Assembly: GCA_022565395.1 (NCBI GenBank)
Contig: JAIUMV010000018.1
Span: 1-64,000, forward strand
Source of the DNA: Marinobacter sp.
GTDB lineage: Bacteria; Pseudomonadota; Gammaproteobacteria; Pseudomonadales; Oleiphilaceae
Direction of reading: 5' to 3'
Length of the DNA: 64,000 bases
Part shown: in pieces, positions 52,264 through 60,556 of the stretch
Layout: each line of letters starts with the position of its first letter
How positions within the stretch are numbered: position 1 is the stretch's first letter
Made by a program: the position numbers and the translations under genes
The notes under the pieces: generated by a model
What the model saw: the letters and a program-made list of their open reading frames with translations, nothing else
What the model was told of the DNA's origin: nothing
Database searches by the model: none

Positions 52264-53619
52264 ATGGAGTTACCAGCGGTAACCGTCAAGGCGCTGGACT
52301 CAGTCGCCCATAACCTGGTTCAGAGCGCAGGCGCTGAGGTCAATCGGCTGAAAATGGTGTTGCTGGAGGATGAGGGTGGCAAGCTGCAGGCCATTTGCCG
52401 GCATGCTGATCTGCTGGATATCGATGCCCTCAACCAGCAATTGGGCCGGCAGTTACGCCTGTTGTCGCGGGTGGAGCGGATGCGGCTGTATGAACGCCTT
52501 GGCGTGGCTCAGCTGCCTGCGCTGCCGTCCGTCACCGGCTGGCCGACGGTGGTAGATATACGGGCTGACGAGGCCGCTGAGATCAGTATCGCTTCTGGTG
52601 CGGCAGGCGAGCAGGTGTCGCTGACCCAGGATGCGTTTCAGCAGCTGACCACCAGTGCCAAGCGGTTATCTTTTGGTGTGTCGCCCTCCGTTATCCATGT
52701 GAATCACGACAACCCGGAGCGTGATCGCGAGCAGCTTAATTCTGCCCTCAAACGCCTCACCAGTCTGCGGATACAGCAGCGCCTGGAAGATACCCTGGAG
52801 TTACCGCCGTTACCGGAAACTGCGCAGCGCATTATCCGCCTGCGGGTTAATCCGAACGCGTCCACGGGTGAGTTGGTGGATATTGTTGAGAGCGATCCGA
52901 GTCTGGCCGCCCAGGTGGTGAGCTGGGCATCGTCCTCTTTTTATGCCGGTGGACAGGTCAATTCGGTGCATGATGCCGTGGTTCGGGTGCTGGGTTTTGA
53001 TCTGGTGATGAATCTGGCTATGGGGTTGTCTCTGGGGCGCGCCCTGAAGGCCCCGACAGATGAGCCGGAAGGTTATCTGGGCTATTGGCAGCAGGCGGTC
53101 TGGCAGGCACAGGCGGCAGGCGTGCTGGCCAGTCTCATGCCGCGCGGGCAGCGGCCGGTGTTTGGGTTGGCCTACCTGGGTGGATTGTTGCACAACTTTG
53201 GCTATCTGGTGTTGTCCCACGTATTTCCTCCCCATTTCAAGCTGGCGTGCCGGTTCTGGGAAGTGAATCCACACCTGGACACTTCTGTCATAGAGCAGCA
53301 TTTGTTCGGTGTCACCCGGGAGCAGATTGGCTCGCAACTGCTGGCTAACTGGGGCATGCCGGATGAGGTGGTACAGGCGGTACGCAACCAGAAAAATCCG
53401 GAGTACAGTGGTGAGCAGGCCGTTTATGCTCAGGTCCTGTGGCTCGGTCGGCAGTTGCTGACCGCTCGCGGCATTCCGTTGGGGCCAGAGGAGCCTGTGA
53501 CGGATAGTGTCTACGAGAAGTTGGGGCTGGCACGGGATAAGGTGGAGGAGCAGTTTGACCTGCTGGTGGACAGCCGTGACAGCATACTGGGAATGGCTGG
53601 CATGATGCAGGGCAAGTAG
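52264..53619 (+). CDS. YbaK-like plus HDOD two-domain protein
   Basis: ATG 52264 after GGAGG gives 451 residues. Residues about 1-150 resemble the YbaK/ProX editing fold (RLYERLGVAQLPALPSVTGW). From about 185 an HDOD domain follows: LPPLPETAQRIIRLRVNPNA, LVDIVESDPSLAAQVVSWAS, VLGFDLVMNLAMGLSLGRAL, and LAYLGGLLHNFGYLVLS. HDOD domains act in signalling and chemotaxis-like output. The recG–this gene order is known from Pseudomonas (next to PA5345). The role of the editing-like part is unknown. Confidence 0.75.
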   Translation: MELPAVTVKALDSVAHNLVQSAGAEVNRLKMVLLEDEGGKLQAICRHADLLDIDALNQQLGRQLRLLSRVERMRLYERLGVAQLPALPSVTGWPTVVDIRADEAAEISIASGAAGEQVSLTQDAFQQLTTSAKRLSFGVSPSVIHVNHDNPERDREQLNSALKRLTSLRIQQRLEDTLELPPLPETAQRIIRLRVNPNASTGELVDIVESDPSLAAQVVSWASSSFYAGGQVNSVHDAVVRVLGFDLVMNLAMGLSLGRALKAPTDEPEGYLGYWQQAVWQAQAAGVLASLMPRGQRPVFGLAYLGGLLHNFGYLVLSHVFPPHFKLACRFWEVNPHLDTSVIEQHLFGVTREQIGSQLLANWGMPDEVVQAVRNQKNPEYSGEQAVYAQVLWLGRQLLTARGIPLGPEEPVTDSVYEKLGLARDKVEEQFDLLVDSRDSILGMAGMMQGK

Positions 53620-53664
53620 GCGATATCCGCTTTCCGTCTACAGTTTGAACAGCGTGCTGCAGGC

Positions 53665-53691
53665 AAAAAAAAGCCGGTCCAGAGGACCGGC
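53665..53691 (-). terminator. Terminator on the minus strand after the 90-aa gene
   Basis: GCCGGTCC/GGACCGGC with a TCT loop and eight Ts on the minus strand. It lies about 90 bases after the stop of the gene at 53780-54052, supporting that gene as transcribed. Confidence 0.88.
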
Positions 53692-53779
53692 AAGCTCACC
53701 CGCTTGTTGCAGATCAAGTACCTTGATACCTAACTTACGCTCCATCCATTGCGATGGATCTCTTCCCGATGGCCGTCGG

Positions 53780-54052
53780 TCAACTCGCCAAGGGTTCCCT
53801 GGATGAGTGGCCTGGCTCCCGTATTCCGCCGCGTGCAACCAGTGCATCCACGACGTCTGGTGCCAGGTGCAGCCAGAGTTTGCGAAAATACTTTTGCACC
53901 TGAGGGTCAGGTGATACCGACGTTTGGCGAATCAGTTCCAGTCGCTCCGTTTCGATCGCCAGGTGGAAGTGCGGTCCCCCTCGCTTCCGATAGTGCGATG
54001 CCAGTTGGTGAAGATGAAAGATGCTGTCTGAATTCAGTACAAGCTGTTCCAT
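53780..54052 (-). CDS. Small conserved-looking protein, unknown (90 aa)
   Basis: ATG 54052 follows AGAGGTGGCT and gives a 90-residue soluble protein: MEQLVLNSDSIFHLHQLASH, YRKRGGPHFHLAIETERLEL, IRQTSVSPDPQVQKYFRKLW and LHLAPDVVDALVARGGI. It is His- and Leu-rich, has no membrane segment and no known signature. Its own terminator follows. Upstream on the same strand is an unusually AT-rich 90 bases that may carry its promoter. I do not know its function. Confidence 0.6.
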   Translation of the reverse strand: MEQLVLNSDSIFHLHQLASHYRKRGGPHFHLAIETERLELIRQTSVSPDPQVQKYFRKLWLHLAPDVVDALVARGGIREPGHSSREPLAS

Positions 54053-54150
54053 AGCCACCTCTTCTCGCTGTTCGCCTGAGTTTCAGACTAGTCGAAAATG
54101 GCCCCTTGCACAGTGCGACCAAGGGCTAAAAAAGGTGTGAACGAGGTGTC

Positions 54151-54240
54151 AGGCTTTTGGGGTCAGAAAAAATTGAAATAAATCAAAAAGAAAAGAATGT
54201 GAACGGAATCAATTTGTAACAAAAAATTACAAAAAATTAG
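54151..54240. promoter_or_regulatory. AT-rich tract before the 90-aa gene
   Basis: The bases from about 54165 to 54240 are very AT-rich against GC-rich neighbours, with tandem TTACAAAAAA-type units near 54215-54239. It would make a good promoter or upstream element for the minus-strand gene at 54052, but no clean -35/-10 pair stands out. No gene is visible in 54059-54279. Confidence 0.4.
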
Positions 54241-54279
54241 CAACTGGCCTGCTCAGCGCTTGTGCCGGGCTTTGTCGGA

Positions 54280-54756
54280 TCAGAAGGGGTGGGATTTAAT
54301 GGCCCGCGCTGCTGCCAGAATGGCATCGGCATGCTGCTGTTCCAGCGCAAACCGTTCCTTGTCCATGCACCGTACGGCTTTGGGATCGCTCTTTTGCAGG
54401 TCTTTACGTGCCTGGTGAGTGGGCATGTGGCTGATGGCATCGTGGATGGTTCGAAACACCACGTACTCTGGGTCGTCCAGCAGCTCCGGCGCCACGTAAT
54501 CCAACAGCCCCTTGATACGCAGGCAGGCTTCTGAGTACTCCACCTGATCCGCTTCAACCGCCATGGCGATGATGCGAATGCTTTCCACCATGCTGGCGTG
54601 GCGTTTGGCCAGAAACGCCTCCTGCTTCTGCGCCAGCTGTTGCTGTTGCTGCTTACGGGTCCGCAGGGTGCGCAGATGACGGGCGATAAGCACTGATAAG
54701 ACGACAATGGCCGCCAGACCTACCCCGATGAGTACCCATTGAATCCACACTGGCAT
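54280..54756 (-). CDS. DUF2489 protein, single membrane anchor
   Basis: ATG 54756 after GAGGG gives 158 residues: a membrane helix (WIQWVLIGVGLAAIVVLSVL, residues about 4-25) followed by a charged helix rich in Arg, Gln and Lys, then SMVESIRIIAMAVEADQVEY and EACLRIKGLLDYVAPELLDD. This is the DUF2489 form. The soluble domain should lie in the cytoplasm. It follows the molybdopterin gene by 86 bases on the same strand. Confidence 0.82.
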   Translation of the reverse strand: MPVWIQWVLIGVGLAAIVVLSVLIARHLRTLRTRKQQQQQLAQKQEAFLAKRHASMVESIRIIAMAVEADQVEYSEACLRIKGLLDYVAPELLDDPEYVVFRTIHDAISHMPTHQARKDLQKSDPKAVRCMDKERFALEQQHADAILAAARAIKSHPF

Positions 54757-54842
54757 CAAACAACCCTCGATAGCAAAACGGTATGCCATGACGGCTGACC
54801 GTCATGGCGGGGTCGCATTCTACCAGACCGGCGCGTGAGCCT

Positions 54843-57146
54843 CTATGCAGAGGCCCGCTGTTGGTGTTCAGCCACGGCTTTGGTGCGGGTGACGGTGACC
54901 CTTTGCCCATTGAGTACGGAGACGCCGGATAATGGATCAACCTCACTGTCTCGCAGTACATCATTGATGCTGGCGCCAGGGTGGGCGCTGGCGACGCTTT
55001 GTCCGGTGCCGGTACGGTGATGCCCCCAGCCATGGGGGACAGATACTACGCCTGGCATGATGTCATCGCTCACTTCGACGGCCAGCGTGATGGTGCCTGC
55101 CTCGCTGCTGACGTCAGCCGGCACGCCGTCCTTCAGGCCGAGTCGCTGGGCGTCATCCGGGTGCATGATCAGGGTGCAGCGATCTTTGCCTTTCACCAGT
55201 CGCTGACTGTTGTGAAGCCAGGAGTTATTGCTGCGTACATGGCGTCGGCCGATCAGTACCAAGGCGTCATCGGGGCCGGCATCCAGTCGTGCCTGCAGCC
55301 GGTCAAGGTCATACAGGTAGCGGCGTGGGGCCAGGCTGATGTTGCCGTCCCGGGTATACAGCCGCTGCGGCATGGCGGGCTGCAGTGGACCCAGGTCCAG
55401 CCCGTGGGGGTGGTCCCGCAGGGTGGCCAGAGACAGGCCTTTTGGCAATGACTGCCAGCGTTGATCCAGCGGGCTGAGCTGAGCCAGGGTGCGCAAGGGG
55501 TGGCCATTGGGCAGCAGATCGCTGATCAGTGCCATGGCGGGTTGCAGCAAGGGCCTCGCCGGGCCGCCGTCGCCACCATAGGGACCGGTGCGCAGCAGCA
55601 TGTCGAGGATCGGGTCTGGGCCAAGTTGTTTGAAGGCACGCCAGCCCAGTTCCTTGCGCCAGGGCAGGCGACCACCGGCACGAAGTTTTTCCAGCCGGTG
55701 GGCCAGCCCCAGCAGAATCTCCCAGTCATGACGGGCGGCAGCCGGCTTCTCAAACAGAGGTTCACTGTAGCGGGTCACGTTCCGCACGGCGAACATATTG
55801 AAAATCAGGTCGTAGTGGCTGCGCTCCAGGGCGGCGGTGGGGGGCAGTATCACATCGGCATGGCGGGTGGTTTCGTTGAGGTAGTAGTCTACCGATACCA
55901 TGAACTCCAGCTGCTCAAAGGCCTGGTCGAGACGGCCGCCGCTGGGGCTGGAGAGTACCGGGTTGCCTGCCACTGTGACAAACGCCCGTATCTGACCATC
56001 ACCGGGTGTCAGTATTTCATCCGCCATAGTGGATGCGGGGTATTCGCCACCGAACTCCGGCAGCCCCCTGACCCGACTGAGGCGCTTGCCAAAGTGGCCT
56101 TTCTGCCCGGCCATGGCGCCGAGGGCTATCAGGTCAATGGCGGGTTGATTGAACATCATGCCGCCCGGAAGATCCAGCTTGCCGGTGAGTATATTCAGCA
56201 CATAGATCAGCCAGGTGGCAACGCCGCCATGGGCCTGGGTACTGGTACCCATGCGGCCGTATATCAGTGCACGGGGGGTGTCCGCGAGATCGCGGGCGAG
56301 CTGCCTGATGTCGGCCGCACGGATGCCGGTATGATCAGCCACTTTCTCCGGTGCGTAGGGCAGGGCAGCCAGTCGCACCAGGTCAACGTCCCGGGTCCAT
56401 TGCTCTGCCTGCCCGAGGTTGACAAGCTCCTCCTCAAACAGGGTGTGCACCATGCCCAGCAACAACAGGGCATCACTGCCCGGGCGCACAAAATGAAACT
56501 CGTCCGCCAGCTTGGCGGTTTCGGTACGGCGGGGGTCGATGACCACCAGCTTGCCCCCCCTTTGTTTCAGGGCTTTCAGCCGGCCCCTGACATCCGGAAC
56601 CGTCATCAGGCTGCCGTTGGATGCCATGGGGTTGGCCCCCACGCAGATGAACAGGTCGGTGCGGTCGATATCGGGGATGGGGAACAGCAACTGGTGGCCG
56701 AACATCTCCAGGCTGGCCAGCATATGGGGGAGCTGGTCATTGGACGTCGCGGAGAAGCGATTCTGGGTACCCAGGGCTCGCATAAAGGGCAGGGTGGCCA
56801 CTAGGGAGCCATGGTTATGGACATTGGGGTTGCCGAGGTAGACGCCGACAGCATTGCGTCCGTGCTCGCTGCGAATCTGGTGCAGGCGATTGGCGACCAG
56901 GTCCAGTGCTTCGTCCCACTCCATTTCCTGCCAGCCTGCAGCTGTCTTGCGCATCGGTTTGCGCAGGCGGTCGGCGTCTTCGTGCAGATCCTGCAGGGCG
57001 ATGGCCTTGGGGCAGATATGACCCTGGCTGAAGGGGTCATCACTGTCGCCTTTGATGGAGGCGATACGGCCATCTTTCACGTCAATGGCGACGCCACACA
57101 TGGCTTCACACAGATGGCAGGTACGGAAGTGGGTGCCGTTGTCCAT
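54843..57146 (-). CDS. Molybdopterin-dependent oxidoreductase with [4Fe-4S] site
   Basis: The 767-residue protein has the N-terminal cluster motif CHLCEAMCGVAIDVKDGRIA with a fourth Cys in GHICPKA, then RKPMRKTAAGWQEMEWDEAL. Middle and late regions are typical of the bis-MGD formate dehydrogenase/nitrate reductase superfamily (ICVGANPMASNGSLMTVPD, VDYYLNETTRHADVILPPTA, ending in an aspartate-decarboxylase-fold domain PHGWGHHRTGTG). There is no Tat signal, so it is cytoplasmic. No partner subunits or chaperone gene lie beside it; the substrate is unknown. Confidence 0.85.
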   Translation of the reverse strand: MDNGTHFRTCHLCEAMCGVAIDVKDGRIASIKGDSDDPFSQGHICPKAIALQDLHEDADRLRKPMRKTAAGWQEMEWDEALDLVANRLHQIRSEHGRNAVGVYLGNPNVHNHGSLVATLPFMRALGTQNRFSATSNDQLPHMLASLEMFGHQLLFPIPDIDRTDLFICVGANPMASNGSLMTVPDVRGRLKALKQRGGKLVVIDPRRTETAKLADEFHFVRPGSDALLLLGMVHTLFEEELVNLGQAEQWTRDVDLVRLAALPYAPEKVADHTGIRAADIRQLARDLADTPRALIYGRMGTSTQAHGGVATWLIYVLNILTGKLDLPGGMMFNQPAIDLIALGAMAGQKGHFGKRLSRVRGLPEFGGEYPASTMADEILTPGDGQIRAFVTVAGNPVLSSPSGGRLDQAFEQLEFMVSVDYYLNETTRHADVILPPTAALERSHYDLIFNMFAVRNVTRYSEPLFEKPAAARHDWEILLGLAHRLEKLRAGGRLPWRKELGWRAFKQLGPDPILDMLLRTGPYGGDGGPARPLLQPAMALISDLLPNGHPLRTLAQLSPLDQRWQSLPKGLSLATLRDHPHGLDLGPLQPAMPQRLYTRDGNISLAPRRYLYDLDRLQARLDAGPDDALVLIGRRHVRSNNSWLHNSQRLVKGKDRCTLIMHPDDAQRLGLKDGVPADVSSEAGTITLAVEVSDDIMPGVVSVPHGWGHHRTGTGQSVASAHPGASINDVLRDSEVDPLSGVSVLNGQRVTVTRTKAVAEHQQRASA

Positions 57147-57293
57147 GGGCTCTCTCCGGTTCTTGTTGTTAATGAGGCGCTGCAGAGCCGGCGGTGGCGC
57201 CGTTGGGTGATCTCAGCAAACCCCTAATATGGTTTTAAAACGCAACCAGAGTAACAGGAAAGGGCCGCGATTGGAAAACCCCCGGAGGCATTA

Positions 57294-57320
57294 AAAGCAG
57301 GGCCTCCGATGGAGGCCCTG
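57294..57320 (-). terminator. Terminator of the OMP–lipoprotein unit
   Basis: On the minus strand a 10-bp stem CAGGGCCTCC/GGAGGCCCTG with a three-base loop is followed by CTTTT. It lies about 31 bases after the stop of the 1063-residue lipoprotein gene. The T-run is short. Confidence 0.7.
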
Positions 57321-57351
57321 CAACGCGATTGGGGGTGTGAGCGACTTATCC

Positions 57352-60300
57352 CTAGCCTTCTTCTGGCAGGTTCTTTACCGGGAAGGAGATAAAGTTGAGA
57401 TAGACGCCCCCCACGGGTATCACCAGAGGAATCTGCACCGTACTGGTCTGCTCGCCGCTGAGACAATTTGCCGGGTTCAGCAGGCAATCCAGAATCGGCC
57501 CGATCAGCGGAATGGTGATGCTGATGCTGGCGTTCAACGCGGGCGCGTTGCGGTTGTATTGCACCACCTGCATGCGACCGTCGTCCAGGAACACGATGGG
57601 CCCCGACAGGTCCAGCTCCAGTGGCAGGCTGTACAGGTTGTGGCCGAGGGCACCCTCAATGGGCATCGCCAGATTGGGGGCATCCAACAGCAGGGGCGCG
57701 ACGGCACTGAATTCTGGTCGCCCGTCGTCACCGGTACGGATCAGACCTTCCAGTAAGCCGTCCCGACGCCCGCTGTCACTCATGGCATAACGCATACGCA
57801 GTACTTGAGGCCCGGTGGCACTTTCCCCCAACCCATCAAGGAATACGCTGGCAGAGGTTGTGGCCAGCAGAGTGGGATATAGCAGCACCCGGATGGCCTC
57901 TTCACCATCATCCAACGTGACCGTGCCGACGATTTCGGTATTCAGGGCATAGGTTTGGTAGATGAACTTGTTTTCCGGACAGCTGTTGCCGGGCGGGCAG
58001 CCGACGTTGGCGTTGGCTGGCATGCCGGCAACGGTGGCCTGACCATTCACCACTTCCAGTCTGGCGGAGTTCTCCGCAGGCAGGAACTGCCCGGGATTGG
58101 CCGGGTCCGGCTGGTGGTTGAAGGGCTCCAGACAGTCGCTGGCACCGGGACTATGGCAGTCAATAACGTAGTTGGCATTGGTATCCCGAATAGGCAGGTT
58201 GCGCAGCGGGGTGAACACGGTGTTGGTGCGCGGAGCACCGCGGAAGTAAATCACCAGATCGGGGCCGCCGTTTGCTTCAGGGTTGACCAGCAGGTCGGTT
58301 TTCAGCGGCAGGCCGTTGGCACCACAAATAGTGCTGGTGCTGCACTGGCTGCCGCTGGCGGAACGCAGACGCAGACGGTAGAAGCTGCCGTCCAGCCACG
58401 GCTGGTCAGGGAAGAACCGAATCTGCTGGTGGTTCTTTTCCAGCCGGCCGGAGACAACCTCTGCCACGGTTGTTTCATTACTCATCCGCTCTACCACCAG
58501 GGTGGGGGTGTCACCGCTGATGCGGATACTGTCCAGGTCCATGGACTGGGAGAACACCACCATCACCGGCCGGTCTTCCGGCATGGCGGGAATGGGCAGG
58601 GTATCGCGGCTGGTGCCTGACGGCGCGCTGTCGAGGCAGCGACCCTGTTCATTGTTGGCAAAGCTGACGGTGCCCGTTGTGGCGCAGGGGAAGCCGGGAT
58701 AAACCGTCAGGGCAATGGGTGAGCGTTGGACAGCCCCGTTACCGGCTATGGCGGGCAGGCTGAAACTGAGCGTTTCCGGCATGGCCGGGTTCCCTACCAG
58801 GTCGGTCAGGGCGCTGGTGATATCCAGTTCATAGTCAGTGCCGTGCTGCAGACCGCCGATCGGGTTCAGTGTCACTACGGTGCCATCCAGTTGCCGCCGC
58901 AACTGTTGGTTTGCCAGCGGCTCGCCGTTGGCCCGCAGCACAAAACCTTGCTGCAGCGTGTCCTGGTCCAGCGGCTCGTCAAAGTTCAGCACGATGGGGT
59001 TGCCTGGCCGCTGCATGGCTTGACGGGTCGGCGGTGTGGCATCTGCAGGTCCAGGCACCCAGCTTTGTAACTGCGGACCCTGCAGGTCCACCGGGCGATT
59101 GGCCAAGGCATTGCGCTGCACGGCGGCGTTGGTATCCGCCTCAATACGGAAGGCGATGGTGGCGTCGGTAAATTCCTGGCCCAGCAGGTTGGGCTCTACC
59201 ATGCCAATGGCATCGATGGTCAGTACGCCGTTGGTCACTATGGCGAGCCCGGTCAGTTCCACCCGCAGCAGGTTCTGTGAGAGCGAGGCGTTGGGCTGGG
59301 CCTCTGCGGTGTTCATGGCAACGTCCATAATCAGTTTGACGTGCCGGGGGGCTGTGCTGGCGCGGCTGTAGGGGTTGGGGTAAAGATAGCCCACGGCGTC
59401 AGAAATCATGGTGACTTTGATCTCGCCGGTGCCCTGAATCTGATCACTGTCGCTGGCAATGATGGGGACTGAACCGCCGATCTTGACATCCAGGCTGGTG
59501 CTGCTCAGCACCGAACCGCGGGCAATACGAAGCGGTACCGGATCGTCGCCAGGAAAGCTGGGCGCGTAGGCCAGCTCAGCATACAGCCCCCCGGTTTGCT
59601 GAGACGGCCCAGCCACGCCCTGCAGGACGGAGTTGAGGGTAACCGCATTGACCAGCTGGCCGTTAAGTACCGACTGCTGGCTGAAATTGGCGTCCACCGC
59701 TTCCTGGAACAGAATCACTGAGGGCCCGGTATTGCGAGGCTGGAAGCTGCGGGAGAAGCTGAGGGTGTCGCCGTGGAGGTTGCTGATACCGTCCAGGGCC
59801 AGGGTGTAGTGCTGGTTGGCGTCAAGGCGATCCTGCTGGCTGCCGCAATCGCGGGGGTCCGGGGCGGTACAGGGGTCAAGCGTCAGGTAGCGCCCCTTGA
59901 CCAGCACATTGGCGGGTACCAGTGCGCCCGCGCTGTCGGTGAGGCTGATGGTTTCCCCATACACCACTGAGTCCGGGTGAATCGGTTGGCTGGTGCGAAA
60001 CAGGAAGGTGGAAAAATCCATGGGCTGGAAAAAGCTGTCAGGTGCCGGCAGCATGTCCACCACCTCAAACTCGCTGGCCAGACTGTCCAGCGCCAATACG
60101 CCGCTGAGCGCCGCCCGCGTGGTGAACTGAATACCAGGCTCGGCAGAGTAATTGGCATTCGGGTTGGCGACCAGCTCACCATTGCTGGCCAGCAGCGGCG
60201 CGTCGAAGATAATCTCATACCCTGTGCCCGGCTCCAGCTCAGCGTGCGGGGCCAGCACCAGGCTGTGGCCGTCATCAACGGCGCGCAGCTCATAGGGCAC

Positions 60301-60543
60301 GGGGGTACCGGTATGCTGCTCCCGCAGTACCAGCTTCTCTGCCAGCTCGTCATCGGCAATGGGCAACGAGAAGCGTAGTATCAGATCCGCCTTGGGGGGT
60401 ACTTCCGCCTGCTCATCGGCTGGATAGGAGTAGATCAGTGCCGCATTTACGGGGCCGCGCTGCATGTTCTGCAGATCGTCGGCTTCACAGGCCACCAACA
60501 GGGCGAAGACGGGGGCCAGGGCCAGGATTTTTTTTGTTTTCAT
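57352..60543 (-). CDS. Giant Ig-like lipoprotein, partner of a FadL-like barrel
   Basis: ATG 60543 follows AAGGAG and gives 1063 residues. A lipoprotein signal ends in LLVAC, Cys19. At least four Ig-like (Big_5/SbsA-type) units follow: about 30-115 (ADLILRFSLPI…TGYEIIFDAPLL), 140-270, 510-605 (NPIVLNFDEPLDQDTLQQGF) and 650-720 (DRPVMVVFSQSMDLDSIRIS). Later come NLPIRDTNAN (about 779) and the two-Cys motif GCPPGNSCPENKFIY (about 847-861). It starts 13 bases after the barrel gene and is a paralogue of the partial protein at 62109-64000. Outer-membrane anchoring is expected; substrate and role are unknown. Confidence 0.8.
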   Translation of the reverse strand: MKTKKILALAPVFALLVACEADDLQNMQRGPVNAALIYSYPADEQAEVPPKADLILRFSLPIADDELAEKLVLREQHTGTPVPYELRAVDDGHSLVLAPHAELEPGTGYEIIFDAPLLASNGELVANPNANYSAEPGIQFTTRAALSGVLALDSLASEFEVVDMLPAPDSFFQPMDFSTFLFRTSQPIHPDSVVYGETISLTDSAGALVPANVLVKGRYLTLDPCTAPDPRDCGSQQDRLDANQHYTLALDGISNLHGDTLSFSRSFQPRNTGPSVILFQEAVDANFSQQSVLNGQLVNAVTLNSVLQGVAGPSQQTGGLYAELAYAPSFPGDDPVPLRIARGSVLSSTSLDVKIGGSVPIIASDSDQIQGTGEIKVTMISDAVGYLYPNPYSRASTAPRHVKLIMDVAMNTAEAQPNASLSQNLLRVELTGLAIVTNGVLTIDAIGMVEPNLLGQEFTDATIAFRIEADTNAAVQRNALANRPVDLQGPQLQSWVPGPADATPPTRQAMQRPGNPIVLNFDEPLDQDTLQQGFVLRANGEPLANQQLRRQLDGTVVTLNPIGGLQHGTDYELDITSALTDLVGNPAMPETLSFSLPAIAGNGAVQRSPIALTVYPGFPCATTGTVSFANNEQGRCLDSAPSGTSRDTLPIPAMPEDRPVMVVFSQSMDLDSIRISGDTPTLVVERMSNETTVAEVVSGRLEKNHQQIRFFPDQPWLDGSFYRLRLRSASGSQCSTSTICGANGLPLKTDLLVNPEANGGPDLVIYFRGAPRTNTVFTPLRNLPIRDTNANYVIDCHSPGASDCLEPFNHQPDPANPGQFLPAENSARLEVVNGQATVAGMPANANVGCPPGNSCPENKFIYQTYALNTEIVGTVTLDDGEEAIRVLLYPTLLATTSASVFLDGLGESATGPQVLRMRYAMSDSGRRDGLLEGLIRTGDDGRPEFSAVAPLLLDAPNLAMPIEGALGHNLYSLPLELDLSGPIVFLDDGRMQVVQYNRNAPALNASISITIPLIGPILDCLLNPANCLSGEQTSTVQIPLVIPVGGVYLNFISFPVKNLPEEG

Positions 60544-60556
60544 GTTGCTGACTCCT

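Noticed and set aside
53638..53847. 69-residue minus-strand frame crossing the terminator at 53665-53691
   Set aside because: A strong terminator hairpin lies inside it and there is no ribosome site.
55461..56804. 447-residue plus-strand frame within the molybdopterin gene
   Set aside because: Antisense to an intact oxidoreductase; no domain or ribosome site.
57352..60543. Giant lipoprotein as S-layer protein or adhesin
   Set aside because: Ig-like units fit, but the lipobox and tight linkage to a FadL-like barrel favour an outer-membrane partner. Not excluded, only less likely.
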